Source: Rhodopseudomonas telluris (GTDB lineage Bacteria; Pseudomonadota; Alphaproteobacteria; Rhizobiales; Xanthobacteraceae). Taken from it: 64,000 nucleotides of DNA. The DNA lies in the NCBI RefSeq assembly GCF_042432815.1, contig NZ_JBHLWM010000005.1:496001-560000 (forward strand), written 5' to 3'. A program made the position numbers and the translations under genes. The notes under the pieces were generated by a model that worked only from the letters and a program-made list of their open reading frames with translations, did not search any database and had not been told where the DNA came from. Below are positions 1 through 8,374 of this stretch, piece by piece. The first letter of the stretch is position 1. Each line of letters begins with the position of its first letter.

Positions 1-2
1 TC

Positions 3-713
3 TCAGCGTCGCGCCGCATCCTGGACGAACTCGATGCAGCGGAGCGACAAGCCGCCGGTGACTACGGCGCGCTGCGCGGCGGACTACACGTGACGGCACC
101 GATCGCCTTCGGCGAGCGCTATCTGCTGCCGATCGCGCTGGAGTTTCTGAAGGAGCAGCCCGAGATCAATCTGCGCCTGACCCTCGCCGACCGGCAGGTC
201 AGCCTCACCGACGAACAGATCGATGTTGCCCTGCGGATCGGGCACCTGGCGGACAGCGCCTTGATCGTGACGCGCGTCGGTACGGTGCGCCGTGTCCTAT
301 GCGCCAGCCCGGCCTATCTTGCCCGCCGCGGCACGCCGCAGCAGCCGGACGACCTCGCCGAGCACGACGGTATCAGCTTCCAGGGCTTCGCGACCGCGCC
401 GGAATGGCGCTACCGCGGAGACAGCCCTGCGTTCGGCGTCGATCCACGGCCGAAGCTGGCGGTCAACACCACCGAGGCAGCCATTCAGGCGGCCGTTGCG
501 GGTGTCGGCATCATCCGCGCGCTGTCCTACCAGGTGCTCGACCAGTTGCGCGACGGTCAATTGCAGGAGTTGCTGCCGGAGTTCGCACCGGAGCCGCTGC
601 CGGTGAATCTCATCCATGCGCCGGCCTTTCCGCTGCCGCGGAAAGTGCGGAGTTTTCTCGACTGGACCGTGCCCCGCCTGCGCGCCCGGATGGGCCGCTC
701 GACGACGACTTAG
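3..713 (+). CDS. LysR-family transcriptional regulator, C-terminal part (5' end outside the window)
   Basis: The frame is open from the left edge, so the N-terminal helix-turn-helix lies outside the window. The visible part is the periplasmic-binding-like effector domain of LysR regulators: it opens with a GGLHVTAPIAFGERYLLP segment typical of the linker and first beta strand, and continues with an LTDEQIDVALRIG segment and a VAGVGIIRALSYQV helix. This arrangement is common in the CrgA/AaeR-like LysR group. The stop codon overlaps the stop codon of the convergent cckA gene. The target genes cannot be told from this fragment. Confidence 0.85.
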   Translation, partial: SASRRILDELDAAERQAAGDYGALRGGLHVTAPIAFGERYLLPIALEFLKEQPEINLRLTLADRQVSLTDEQIDVALRIGHLADSALIVTRVGTVRRVLCASPAYLARRGTPQQPDDLAEHDGISFQGFATAPEWRYRGDSPAFGVDPRPKLAVNTTEAAIQAAVAGVGIIRALSYQVLDQLRDGQLQELLPEFAPEPLPVNLIHAPAFPLPRKVRSFLDWTVPRLRARMGRSTTT

Positions 714-3256
714 TTCGGCGCCATCGTTTCCTTCACCTTCGCGACCAGCGCGCTCAGCGCGAACGGTTTGGCCAGGAAGGCGAACTGCTCGTTCTCGGGA
801 AGGCTCTTTTCGAACGCGTCTTCGGCGTAGCCGGAGACGAAAATGATCTTCAGATCCGGATTGCGGCCGCGCATTGCCTTCAGCAACGTCGGCCCATCCA
901 TCTCCGGCATCACCACGTCGGACACCACGAGGTCGACAGCGCCGCTGACGGCGTCGAATTCCTCCAGCGCCTCGATGCCGTTGGAGGCTTCGATCACCTC
1001 GTAGCCGCGCGACCGCAGGCCGCGGGCGTTGAGCGAGCGCAGCCCCTCCTCGTCCTCGACCAGCAGGATCGTGCCCTGCCCGGTCATGTCGCCGCGCGGC
1101 TTGGCGGCCGCAGCCGCGGCCGCGACTTCGGCGACGCTGCCGCTGGTGGCGGTGGCCTGCGGCTCCGCCACGACGTCATGGCGCGGCAGGAAGATGTGGA
1201 AGGTCGTCCCCTTGCCGACTGCGCTGTCGACATAGACGAAGCCGCCGGTCTGCTTGATGATGCCGTACACCGTCGACAGGCCGAGGCCGGTACCCTTGCC
1301 GACTTCCTTGGTCGAGAAGAACGGCTCGAAGATCTTGTCGACGATATCGGCCGGAATGCCGGTGCCGGTGTCGCTGACTTCGATGCGCACATAGTCCGCG
1401 GCCGGCATGCCCTTGTGGGCGAGTTGCGCCACGTCGGCCGCGGCGACGTTCGACGTGCGAATGGTCAGTTTGCCGCCGTCCGGCATCGCGTCGCGGGCGT
1501 TGACGGCAAGATTGACGATCACCTGCTCGAATTGCGAGACGTCGGCTTTGGTCCGCCACAGGTCGCGGCCGTGCTGCATCTCCAGCGTGATCTTCTCGCC
1601 GATCAGCCGCTTCAGCAGCCTGTCGATATCGGTCAGCGCCTCGCCGAGATCGAGCACCTGCGGCCGCAGCGTCTGCTTGCGCGAGAATGCCAGGAGCTGC
1701 CGCACCAGCGTCGCGGCGCGGGTGGCGTTCTGCTTGATCTGCATGATGTCCTGGAACGACGGATCGGTCGGCTTGTGCGCGTTCAGCAGGAAGTCGTTGG
1801 CCATCATGATGGCCGAGAGCACGTTGTTGAAGTCGTGCGCGATGCCGCCAGCGAGCTGGCCGATGGTATCCATTTTCTGCGCCTGATTGACCTGGTTCTC
1901 CAGCGCGCGCCGCTCGGTGGTCTCGAGCAGATAGACGATGGCCGCCTCGGCATCGCCGTCGTCCGCCACCGCGGTGACGAAGAACTGGCCCCAGCGCTCC
2001 TTGGCGCCGTCGAGCAGCACTTCGACCGGGGCGATGTCGGCCTGGCCCTGCGCGGCCTGTTCGATCGCGGCGCCCAGCGTGGCGCGATCACGGGTCGAGA
2101 CCGCGGCGAGAATCGACTTGGCGGCGCCGCCCGAGGGATCGAGGCCCTGGGCGAGCTTGGCGAAGCGGGCATTGGCGCGCACCACCACGCCGGCTTTGTC
2201 CACCGTGGCGATCGCCATCGGGGTGTGGTCGAAGAACCGCATGAAGCGGATCTCGGCGGCGCGCTGCGGATCGAGGCGCTCGTCCCGCGCCCGGCTAATC
2301 ACCAGCGTGCGCGACGCGCCCGGCACGCCGTCTGCGCCGAAGGCCAGCTTGTGATACAGCCGCACCGGCATGGTTTTGCCGCTGCGCATCTTCAGGTCGA
2401 TATCGAACACCTCGGTCTTCACTTCGCCCGGTTCGGGCACGATCGAGGTGAGCAGCGCCGAGCCGTCGCCGGACACGATGTCGCCGAGCTTCAAGCCGCC
2501 CGAGCCGATCTCGGCGAGGTCGTGATCGAGCCAGTTCGCCAGCGTGGCGTTGACATAGACGAGGTTGCCGCCGGCATCGACCGAGAAGAAGCCGCAGGGC
2601 GCGTGGTCGAGATATTCGATGGCGTGCTGCAGCTCCTGGAAGACGTCCTCCTGGTGCTCGCGATCGCGGGTGATGTCGGCGATCGACCACACGGTCTGCT
2701 TCGCCTCGCGCTTGCCGGTCCCGAGCGGGCGCACGCGCAGCCGCATCCAGCGGCCCGCCGCGCCGTCGGCCCCCGCGACCCGGACCTCCTCCTGCAGCCG
2801 CTTGCCCTCGCGCGACGCCTTCAGTAGCCGGAACACCGCCTCGGACACATCCGGATTACCGATGAACACCCGTTCGACCGGACGCACGTCCTGCATCGAG
2901 GTCGCGCCGGTGAGCGCCAGATAGGCCGGATTGGCATAGACGACATGGCCGCGCGGGTCGGTCACGGCGATACCGTCGAATGCGCTCTCGGAAATCGCGC
3001 GCAGCACCGGGTCGGCGGCGGCGTGATCGGCAAAGCCGACAATGCCGGCCGCGAAGGCGAACAGCATGAACAGGCCGACCATCGCCAGCAGCGCCAGCAA
3101 ACCAAGAATGTAGGGCTGCGCCTCGGCGCGGCCGAGCGTCATGAAAGCGACTGCAGCCGCGATGATGGCGCCTGCCACCAGCAGCACCAGCGCGATGCTG
3201 CCGCTACGGCGTGCCGGCTCCGCGGCGGAAGAAGCCTGCTGGTCGTTGATGGTCAT
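710..3256 (-). CDS. cckA: CckA-type hybrid sensor histidine kinase
   Basis: This membrane hybrid kinase of about 848 residues has two N-terminal transmembrane segments (about residues 20-75), then PAS-like regions. The HisKA box GGIAHDFNNVLSA carries the phospho-accepting His near residue 474 and is followed by an HATPase domain with DTGTGIP and GKGTGLGLSTVYG. A C-terminal receiver domain has its Asp in VVSDVVMPEMDG, near residue 780. This is the CckA architecture; CckA passes phosphate through ChpT to CtrA and CpdR. I chose the ATG at 3256, just before the membrane segments, because the upstream open frame is Arg/Pro-rich and looks non-coding. The gene sits downstream of the flhB cluster on the same strand, and several CtrA boxes occur in the window. 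Confidence 0.9.
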   Translation of the reverse strand: MTINDQQASSAAEPARRSGSIALVLLVAGAIIAAAVAFMTLGRAEAQPYILGLLALLAMVGLFMLFAFAAGIVGFADHAAADPVLRAISESAFDGIAVTDPRGHVVYANPAYLALTGATSMQDVRPVERVFIGNPDVSEAVFRLLKASREGKRLQEEVRVAGADGAAGRWMRLRVRPLGTGKREAKQTVWSIADITRDREHQEDVFQELQHAIEYLDHAPCGFFSVDAGGNLVYVNATLANWLDHDLAEIGSGGLKLGDIVSGDGSALLTSIVPEPGEVKTEVFDIDLKMRSGKTMPVRLYHKLAFGADGVPGASRTLVISRARDERLDPQRAAEIRFMRFFDHTPMAIATVDKAGVVVRANARFAKLAQGLDPSGGAAKSILAAVSTRDRATLGAAIEQAAQGQADIAPVEVLLDGAKERWGQFFVTAVADDGDAEAAIVYLLETTERRALENQVNQAQKMDTIGQLAGGIAHDFNNVLSAIMMANDFLLNAHKPTDPSFQDIMQIKQNATRAATLVRQLLAFSRKQTLRPQVLDLGEALTDIDRLLKRLIGEKITLEMQHGRDLWRTKADVSQFEQVIVNLAVNARDAMPDGGKLTIRTSNVAAADVAQLAHKGMPAADYVRIEVSDTGTGIPADIVDKIFEPFFSTKEVGKGTGLGLSTVYGIIKQTGGFVYVDSAVGKGTTFHIFLPRHDVVAEPQATATSGSVAEVAAAAAAAKPRGDMTGQGTILLVEDEEGLRSLNARGLRSRGYEVIEASNGIEALEEFDAVSGAVDLVVSDVVMPEMDGPTLLKAMRGRNPDLKIIFVSGYAEDAFEKSLPENEQFAFLAKPFALSALVAKVKETMAPN

Positions 3257-3470
3257 GGTCACCGAACCGATCCCTTGCCTGCCGGCGCAGCGGCGGCCAG
3301 CTTCCACCTGCCTGAATCGGAGCCGCCCGCGCAAGTACAACCTCGCGGAAAACCGCCCGTTTGGCAGCTTTCCCGGGCCCGTTTGAAGGCCGGCGACGGG
3401 CGCCGGCGGGCGCAACGGCTCCGCCACAGCTCGGGCGCCGCGCCGACGCGGAGCCGCGGCGGCTTCGACC

Positions 3471-4547
3471 TCAGGTCCGTCGCCCGAACAGATTGCGCCT
3501 CAGGTTCATCACGTAGCCGATCACCTCGGCGACCGCCTGATAGTGCTCGACCGGAATTTCCTCGTCGACATCGACGGTGGCGTAAAGGGCGCGCGCCAGC
3601 GGCACGTTTTCGACGATCGGCACGTTGTTGGCTTTGGCGACTTCCCGGATCTTGAACGCGACCGCATCGACACCCTTGGCGACGCAGATCGGCGCCTGCA
3701 TGCCGCGCTCGTATTTCAGCGCCACCGAGAAGTGGGTCGGGTTGGTGATCACCACCGAGGCGCCCGGCACCGCCGCCATCATTCGCTTTTTCATGCGCTG
3801 ATAGCGGATCTGGCGGATGCGGCCCTTGATGTGCGGATCGCCTTCCGACTGCTTGAACTCTTCCTTGACTTCTTGCAGCGACATCTTTTGCCGCTCGTGC
3901 CAGGTGCGATACTGGAAGAAGTAATCGCCCGCGGCCACGAAGGCGAGCGCGGCTGCGACGGCGCCCATCAGCTTCAGCGTCAGCGACACGGTGACGCCGA
4001 GCAGCGCGGCGGGGTCCATCTGCAGCAGCGCGTCGAGCCGGTCGCGCTCCGGATACAGCACCGCGACCATGATCACGCCGAGCGTGATGACTTTGAACAG
4101 TCCCTTGAGAAAATTGGCGAGCGCCTGCTTGCCGAACAGCCGCTTGGCGCCCTCGAGCGGCGACAGCTTGCTGAATTTCGGCGTCAGGCCTTCGGTCGAG
4201 AACACCAGCCGGTGCTGGATCAGATTGCTGCCGACAGCCACCACCGCCAGCAGAAACAGCGGCACGCCGAGCACCGAGATCATCATGTACATCAGGCTTT
4301 TGGTGAGCGCCAAAAGGCCCGCGCCGTCGACCTTGAGCATCCACGACTTCTCGATCAGGGTTTTCATCGGGCCGGTGACGCCGGTGCCGATCGAACCCGA
4401 GAAGCTGGACAGCAGCAGCGTGCCGCCCGCGATCACGAACCAGGTGTTGACCTCCTGGCTCTTGGCGACGTCGCCGCGTTTGAGAGCGTCGTCCAGACGC
4501 TTCTGTGTTGGCTCTTGTTGTTTCTCTTCGTCGTTATCGTCGGCCAT
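3471..4547 (-). CDS. flhB: Flagellar export switch protein FlhB
   Basis: This inner-membrane component of the flagellar type III export gate is 358 residues, the usual length. It opens with a hydrophilic segment (EEKQQEPTQKRLDDALKRGDVAKSQE in part), followed by four membrane segments. The cytoplasmic domain carries the autocleavage site NPTH at residues 269-272, the hallmark of FlhB/YscU proteins that switch export from rod/hook to filament substrates. It lies 26 bp downstream of fliR in the same orientation and is the last clearly flagellar gene of the flgB-flgC-fliE-fliQ-fliR-flhB run. Confidence 0.97.
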   Translation of the reverse strand: MADDNDEEKQQEPTQKRLDDALKRGDVAKSQEVNTWFVIAGGTLLLSSFSGSIGTGVTGPMKTLIEKSWMLKVDGAGLLALTKSLMYMMISVLGVPLFLLAVVAVGSNLIQHRLVFSTEGLTPKFSKLSPLEGAKRLFGKQALANFLKGLFKVITLGVIMVAVLYPERDRLDALLQMDPAALLGVTVSLTLKLMGAVAAALAFVAAGDYFFQYRTWHERQKMSLQEVKEEFKQSEGDPHIKGRIRQIRYQRMKKRMMAAVPGASVVITNPTHFSVALKYERGMQAPICVAKGVDAVAFKIREVAKANNVPIVENVPLARALYATVDVDEEIPVEHYQAVAEVIGYVMNLRRNLFGRRT

Positions 4548-4573
4548 CGCTCAGCCTTCCCGAAGGGTGAGGC

Positions 4574-5341
4574 TCAGCGCAGTGTCATGTCCTGCATGAC
4601 GCCGCTGAAATAGCCGATGAAGGTGCCCATCATCGTGGTGAGCACCGCCGCGAGAATGATGAAGCCGATCACGATCGAGAGCGGCACACCGACGAAATAC
4701 ACCTGCATCTGCGGCATCAGCCGTGCGAGAATGCCGAGCCCGATGTTGAACACCAGGCCGAACACCAGGAACGGCGCCGCGAGCTGCATGCCGATCTTGA
4801 ACGAGGCCGCGAACGCCCGCGTCGCCAATGCCGCGACGTCGCCGCTGTTGAGCAGTTCGCCGGGCGCGAAAATCCGGTAGCTGTCGCTCAGCGCCTCGAT
4901 CACCAGATGATGCGAGTCGGTAGCGAACAGCATCGTCACACCCAGAATGGTAAGGAAGTTGCCGATCAGCAGGCCCTGCTGCCCTTGCGTCGGATCGACC
5001 GCCGTGACGAAGCCGAGTCCGAGCTGCTGCGCGATCACTGAGCCGGCGACCTGCAGCGCCGCGAGCGTCACGCGCGCGGTAGCGCCGAGCACGATGCCGA
5101 TGATAATCTCCTGAATCATCAGCACCAGCAGCGGCGTCAGCGACGACATGTCGACCTGATAGGCGTTGCGATGCAGCGGCAGGATGATCAGCGTCAGCCC
5201 GAGCGCGATCGACAGCTTGACGCGGGTCGGAATGTTGGTCTCGCCCAGCGTCGGGAACAGCATCACCATCGCGCCCACGCGGGCGAACACCAGCATGAAG
5301 GCGGCGCCGAGCGCGGGCAGGAACGAGATGTCGATGCGCAT
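4574..5341 (-). CDS. fliR: Flagellar biosynthetic protein FliR
   Basis: A 255-residue, strongly hydrophobic protein with about six membrane segments. It starts MRIDISFLPALGAAFMLVFARVGAM and contains the FliR/SpaR signature GSVIAQQLGLG followed by FVTAVDPTQGQQ. FliR forms the export-gate core with FliP and FliQ in the basal body. It is flanked by fliQ and flhB on the same strand, the common alphaproteobacterial order. The MRIDISF start at 5341 places the first membrane segment at the N-terminus. Confidence 0.97.
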   Translation of the reverse strand: MRIDISFLPALGAAFMLVFARVGAMVMLFPTLGETNIPTRVKLSIALGLTLIILPLHRNAYQVDMSSLTPLLVLMIQEIIIGIVLGATARVTLAALQVAGSVIAQQLGLGFVTAVDPTQGQQGLLIGNFLTILGVTMLFATDSHHLVIEALSDSYRIFAPGELLNSGDVAALATRAFAASFKIGMQLAAPFLVFGLVFNIGLGILARLMPQMQVYFVGVPLSIVIGFIILAAVLTTMMGTFIGYFSGVMQDMTLR

Positions 5342-5453
5342 GGCCGGGTTCTGCGTCGGGACAACTCGCCTTCACGGCGGCGCAGACGTCACGCACGACG
5401 AGGGCCGTCGCGGACGCTGCATACCGGCCGGAGGCGCGGGTCCCGATCATGCG

Positions 5454-5717
5454 TCAACCGCCGGTGATTCGCGACGAGATCCGCATCATCTCGAGATGGA
5501 GCTGGTCGGCCATGAACGGCAGCGTCAGCACGAGCGTGATGAAGATCGCGATGATCTTCGGCACAAACACCAGCGTCTGTTCCTGGATCTGCGTCAGCGC
5601 CTGCACCAGCGACACCGCGACGCCGACCACAAGGCCGACCACCATCAGCGGCGCCGACACGATGACGATCGTCCAGATCGCATCGCGCGCGACGTCGAGA
5701 GTTTCAGGACCGGTCAT
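5454..5717 (-). CDS. fliQ: Flagellar biosynthetic protein FliQ
   Basis: An 87-residue protein with two membrane hairpin helices, the normal FliQ size. The ALTQIQEQTLVFVPKIIAIF segment is the family signature (loop plus second helix). FliQ is a small subunit of the FliPQR export gate. It lies 112 bp upstream of fliR on the minus strand. The 124 bp separating it from fliE contain a strong hairpin (5736-5769). Confidence 0.96.
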   Translation of the reverse strand: MTGPETLDVARDAIWTIVIVSAPLMVVGLVVGVAVSLVQALTQIQEQTLVFVPKIIAIFITLVLTLPFMADQLHLEMMRISSRITGG

Positions 5718-5735
5718 GGATGATCTTTCATATGA

Positions 5736-5769
5736 TGCTGCGTCGGGGCGAGAAGCGAACGACGCAGCA
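5736..5769 (-). repeat. Strong hairpin between fliE and fliQ
   Basis: Ten-base arms TGCTGCGTCG (5736-5745) and CGACGCAGCA (5760-5769) are perfectly complementary around a 14-base loop. There is no U-run, so it does not look like a simple intrinsic terminator. In the operon transcript it would lie just before the fliQ start codon at 5717, where it could act as an mRNA processing or stability element or attenuate fliQRflhB. The sequence at 5801-5820 resembles one end of the dispersed repeat found at 44766 and 48156. Confidence 0.5.
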
Positions 5770-5841
5770 GTTCAATTCCCTGCGCGTCTGGCCGGCCTTG
5801 GCTCGCCCGCAATGACGGGGATTCTATCGGCCGGCGAAAGT

Positions 5842-6147
5842 TCAGATCGGCATCTTCAGAATGTCTTCGTAGGACTGGATGACGCGGTCGCGCACCGACA
5901 CCAGGGTCGAGACCGCGACGTCGGTCTCAGCAACCGCGGTCACGACGTCCATGATGTTCGACTTGCCGTTGGCCATCGCCACCGTTTGCGCGTCCGACTT
6001 CCGCCCGGCGTCGAGCACGCTGTTCATCGCGTCCTTGACCAGCGCGCCGAACGACGGGCCGTTGTCGGTCGGCTTGCCGGCGCCGCCGGGATTGGCGAGT
6101 CGCGCCAGGCTCGCATAGGCATTTGCTGCGGAAATCGGGGATGCCAT
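5842..6147 (-). CDS. fliE: Flagellar hook-basal body protein FliE
   Basis: This 101-residue protein forms the junction between the MS ring and the proximal rod. The SFGALVKDAMNSVLDAGRKSD segment (in part) and the C-terminal AETDVAVSTLVSVRDRVIQSYEDILKMPI end (in part) are typical FliE features. A GGAGACC ribosome-binding site precedes the ATG at 6147. It sits 34 bp downstream of flgC, as in most flgBC-fliE operons. Confidence 0.96.
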   Translation of the reverse strand: MASPISAANAYASLARLANPGGAGKPTDNGPSFGALVKDAMNSVLDAGRKSDAQTVAMANGKSNIMDVVTAVAETDVAVSTLVSVRDRVIQSYEDILKMPI

Positions 6148-6181
6148 CGATGGTCTCCTGGAGAGGTTCGCTCAGGTCCGG

Positions 6182-6607
6182 TCAGGACTTGAGGATGTCG
6201 AGGGTGCGCTGGATCATCCGGCGCGTGGCGCTGATGACGTTGAGGTTGGCTTCGTAGGACCGCTGCGCTGCGCGCATGTCGGTCATTTCGATCACCGAAT
6301 TGACGTTCGGGTATTTGACGTTGCCGGTCGCATCCGCGGCCGGATTGGTCGGCTCGTATTTGAGCTGGAACGCCGACGTGTCCGGCTTGACCCGGCCGAG
6401 CGCGACGGTGCGCGCGTCGAGCGCACGATCGAGCGTCGAGGTGAAGGTCGGCACCTTGCGGCGATACGGGTCGCCGCCCGGCGTCTGCCCGGTCGAATCG
6501 GCGTTGGCGATATTTTCCGAGATCACCCGCATCCGCCCGGCCTGCGCCCGCAGCCCGGAGGTGGCGATCCCCATCGACCTTGCGAAATCTCCTGCGTCGT
6601 CGGCCAT
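6182..6607 (-). CDS. flgC: Flagellar proximal rod protein FlgC
   Basis: The protein is 141 residues. An N-terminal rod-family motif (SGLRAQAGRMRVISENIANADST) is followed by the FlgC-specific PYRRKVPTF segment. The C-terminal YEANLNVISATRRMIQRTLDIL helix is shared by axial rod and hook proteins and drives coiled-coil assembly. It is exported through the type III apparatus to the periplasmic rod. The gene lies 22 bp after flgB and 34 bp before fliE. Confidence 0.97.
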   Translation of the reverse strand: MADDAGDFARSMGIATSGLRAQAGRMRVISENIANADSTGQTPGGDPYRRKVPTFTSTLDRALDARTVALGRVKPDTSAFQLKYEPTNPAADATGNVKYPNVNSVIEMTDMRAAQRSYEANLNVISATRRMIQRTLDILKS

Positions 6608-6629
6608 GGCTCAGGCTCCCCGATTATCG

Positions 6630-7040
6630 TCAGCGCTTGCCGATCGCGGTCTTCAGCAGACCGAGACTGCGGCTGTAGAGCGAGGTCGCGGCGGCGTAGT
6701 CCATCTGGTTGGCCGAGACCTTCATCATCTGATCTTCGAGATTGACGGCATTGCCCGCCGGCCTCGTCTGGAACCCGACCCGGCGGTCCTCCGAAAACGA
6801 GGTCGTGCCGCCGGGCGGCTTCAGATGGGAGGCGCTGGTCATCATCATGGGAAGCGAGCCGCCCGCGGTCGGGCCGGTCAGCTGGCCGGCGGAATCGAAC
6901 TTCGGCTCGACCAGGTCGCGCGGCCGGAAGTTCGGCGTGTCCGAGTTCGAGACGTTCTCGGCCAGCACCTTCTGCCGCTCCTGATGCCATTGCATCTTGG
7001 TGCGCAGAGCCGCCAGCATCGGAAGATCGTTGATCGCCAT
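6630..7040 (-). CDS. flgB: Flagellar proximal rod protein FlgB
   Basis: A 136-residue rod protein. The N-terminal segment WHQERQKVLAENVSNSDTPNF contains the family's NxxNxxTPxF-like motif, and the C-terminal half carries the YAAATSLYSRSLGLLKTAIGKR rod helix. I prefer the ATG at 7040 (MAINDLPML); an in-frame start 21 bases upstream is possible. It is the first gene of the flgB-flgC-fliE-fliQ-fliR-flhB operon. A perfect CtrA box lies 72-86 bp upstream, consistent with an early (class II) flagellar operon. Confidence 0.96.
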   Translation of the reverse strand: MAINDLPMLAALRTKMQWHQERQKVLAENVSNSDTPNFRPRDLVEPKFDSAGQLTGPTAGGSLPMMMTSASHLKPPGGTTSFSEDRRVGFQTRPAGNAVNLEDQMMKVSANQMDYAAATSLYSRSLGLLKTAIGKR

Positions 7041-7111
7041 CGCCGCCTCCGTCCCGGTCACGGATGCGTCGCGCGTCCGCCGGGAGTAGGCAGAATTTGC
7101 CGAGTGGATGG

Positions 7112-7126
7112 TTAACGGCCGGTTAA
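7112..7126 (-). promoter_or_regulatory. Predicted CtrA-binding box upstream of flgB
   Basis: TTAA-N7-TTAA with TTAA at 7112-7115 and 7123-7126 matches the canonical CtrA recognition sequence. It lies 72-86 bp upstream of the flgB start codon in the divergent flgB/fliO intergenic region, the usual place for an activator site of class II flagellar operons. It is nearer to flgB than to fliO, which has its own box at 7271-7285. Confidence 0.75.
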
Positions 7127-7128
7127 GA

Positions 7129-7161
7129 TTCGTTACGAAAGGCTTGAGACTTCGTTACGAA
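7129..7161. promoter_or_regulatory. Pair of identical 11-bp palindromes between flgB and fliO
   Basis: TTCGTTACGAA occurs at 7129-7139 and again at 7151-7161. Each copy is palindromic around its central base, and the centres are 22 bp apart, about two helical turns. This is the geometry expected for cooperative binding of two dimers of an unknown regulator on one DNA face. The first copy lies three bases beyond the CtrA box at 7112-7126. I do not recognise the motif. Confidence 0.55.
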
Positions 7162-7270
7162 AGCGTTGCCGCTGGCCGTGCGCCAGCCGGGATGCGGCCG
7201 ATCGCACGGTTTGGTCCCCATGATTCGTGGCGTATGAGAAAAATCGGATGGCAGTTCCGGCCGCCGGTTA

Positions 7271-7285
7271 TTAAGAAGGAGTTAA
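7271..7285 (+). promoter_or_regulatory. Predicted CtrA-binding box upstream of fliO
   Basis: TTAA at 7271-7274, seven bases, then TTAA at 7282-7285 is a perfect match to the CtrA consensus. It lies 88-102 bp upstream of the fliO ATG. With the box at 7112 it gives one CtrA site per divergent operon. Confidence 0.75.
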
Positions 7286-7372
7286 GGAGCGCGCCGCGCG
7301 TCGCGGGGCCCTGGCCCGTTTGGGGCGGCTACCGACGAAGGCAAGACCGACGCGCTTCTCCGGGGATCGAGC

Positions 7373-8374
7373 ATGCAGCAGCCATTGATGTTCTTTTTTG
7401 CGTTTCTGGCCGTTCTGGCGATGATCGGCGCGGCCGCCTGGCTGGTCCGCCGGTTCGCCGGCAACCGCCTCGGCACGCACACCAAGAGCGGCCGGATGCC
7501 CCGACTTGCGGTGATCGATGCCGCAGCGGTCGATGGCCGGCGCCGGCTGGTTCTGGTCCGCCGCGACAATGTCGAGCATCTTCTGATGATCGGCGGCCCC
7601 AGCGACATCGTCATCGAGACCAGCATCGTGCGCGCCAACCCGGCACGCGAGGCCGTGCGTACGGGGCCGAGCGTCGAACCCCGGCTCGGACCGGCGGATT
7701 GGGAGACGGAAACCGCCCCCGAAGCGCCCGAGCCGGTGATGCCCGAGCTGCCGCCGCGCCCGGCGCGGCCGTCCTTCGCCGACGAGCCCCGCCGGCCAGG
7801 TCCGCCTCCGATGCCGCCGCGCCGCACCAGCGAGTTTCCGGCCAGCGATCCGTTCGCCGGCCTCGCCCCGGAGCCCATGGTCCGTCCCGAACTCCCGCCG
7901 ATCGGCAGACCGGAGCCGCGTCCCGAGCCGCGCGCGCCTGAGCCGCGCCTCGAGCCCGCGCCGCGCCCGCGTCAGGATCCGGTGATGCCGCGCCCGCCGC
8001 GACCGGAGCTGCCGAAAGCGCCGCCTCCGATCCGCGCCGAGCGTCCTGTCCCGCCGCCCCCTGTTGCGCCCCCCGCTCCGCCTGCGCCGGCCGTGGCCGA
8101 GCCGCCGTCCGCCTCCGCGCTGTCTGCTGCCGACCAGAATCTCGCCGAGATGGCCAACCGGCTCGAAGCCGCGCTGCGCCGCCCGCCGGACGTCAAGCCG
8201 GACGCGCCGGCTGCCGCCGAAACACCAGCTCGCCCCGCGCCACGCGCGCCCGAGCCACGAGCGCCTGAACCGCGTCCCGAGCCGCCGGCTGCCGCGCCGG
8301 CGACCAAGTCCGGCTTCGAGAGCCTCGAAGACGAGATGGCGTCGCTGCTGGGCCGCCCGAAGACGCCTTCGTGA
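7373..8374 (+). CDS. fliO: Flagellar biosynthetic protein FliO with a long proline-rich tail
   Basis: The protein is 333 residues. An N-terminal membrane helix (MFFFAFLAVLAMIGAAAWLV) is followed by the compact cytoplasmic FliO domain (about residues 40-90) with RLVLVRRDNVEHLLMIGGP, which is typical of FliO. FliO assists assembly of the FliP ring. The rest, about residues 100-330, is an unusually long Pro/Glu/Arg-rich low-complexity tail, so the protein is more than twice the usual length. Its TGA stop overlaps the GTG start of fliP by four bases, implying translational coupling. Confidence 0.88.
   Translation: MQQPLMFFFAFLAVLAMIGAAAWLVRRFAGNRLGTHTKSGRMPRLAVIDAAAVDGRRRLVLVRRDNVEHLLMIGGPSDIVIETSIVRANPAREAVRTGPSVEPRLGPADWETETAPEAPEPVMPELPPRPARPSFADEPRRPGPPPMPPRRTSEFPASDPFAGLAPEPMVRPELPPIGRPEPRPEPRAPEPRLEPAPRPRQDPVMPRPPRPELPKAPPPIRAERPVPPPPVAPPAPPAPAVAEPPSASALSAADQNLAEMANRLEAALRRPPDVKPDAPAAAETPARPAPRAPEPRAPEPRPEPPAAAPATKSGFESLEDEMASLLGRPKTPS

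Noticed and set aside
299..2827. Open frame of 842 codons on the plus strand
   Set aside because: It is antisense to cckA, a far better match, and arises from high GC with few stop codons. Its protein is His/Arg/Asp-rich with no recognisable domain.
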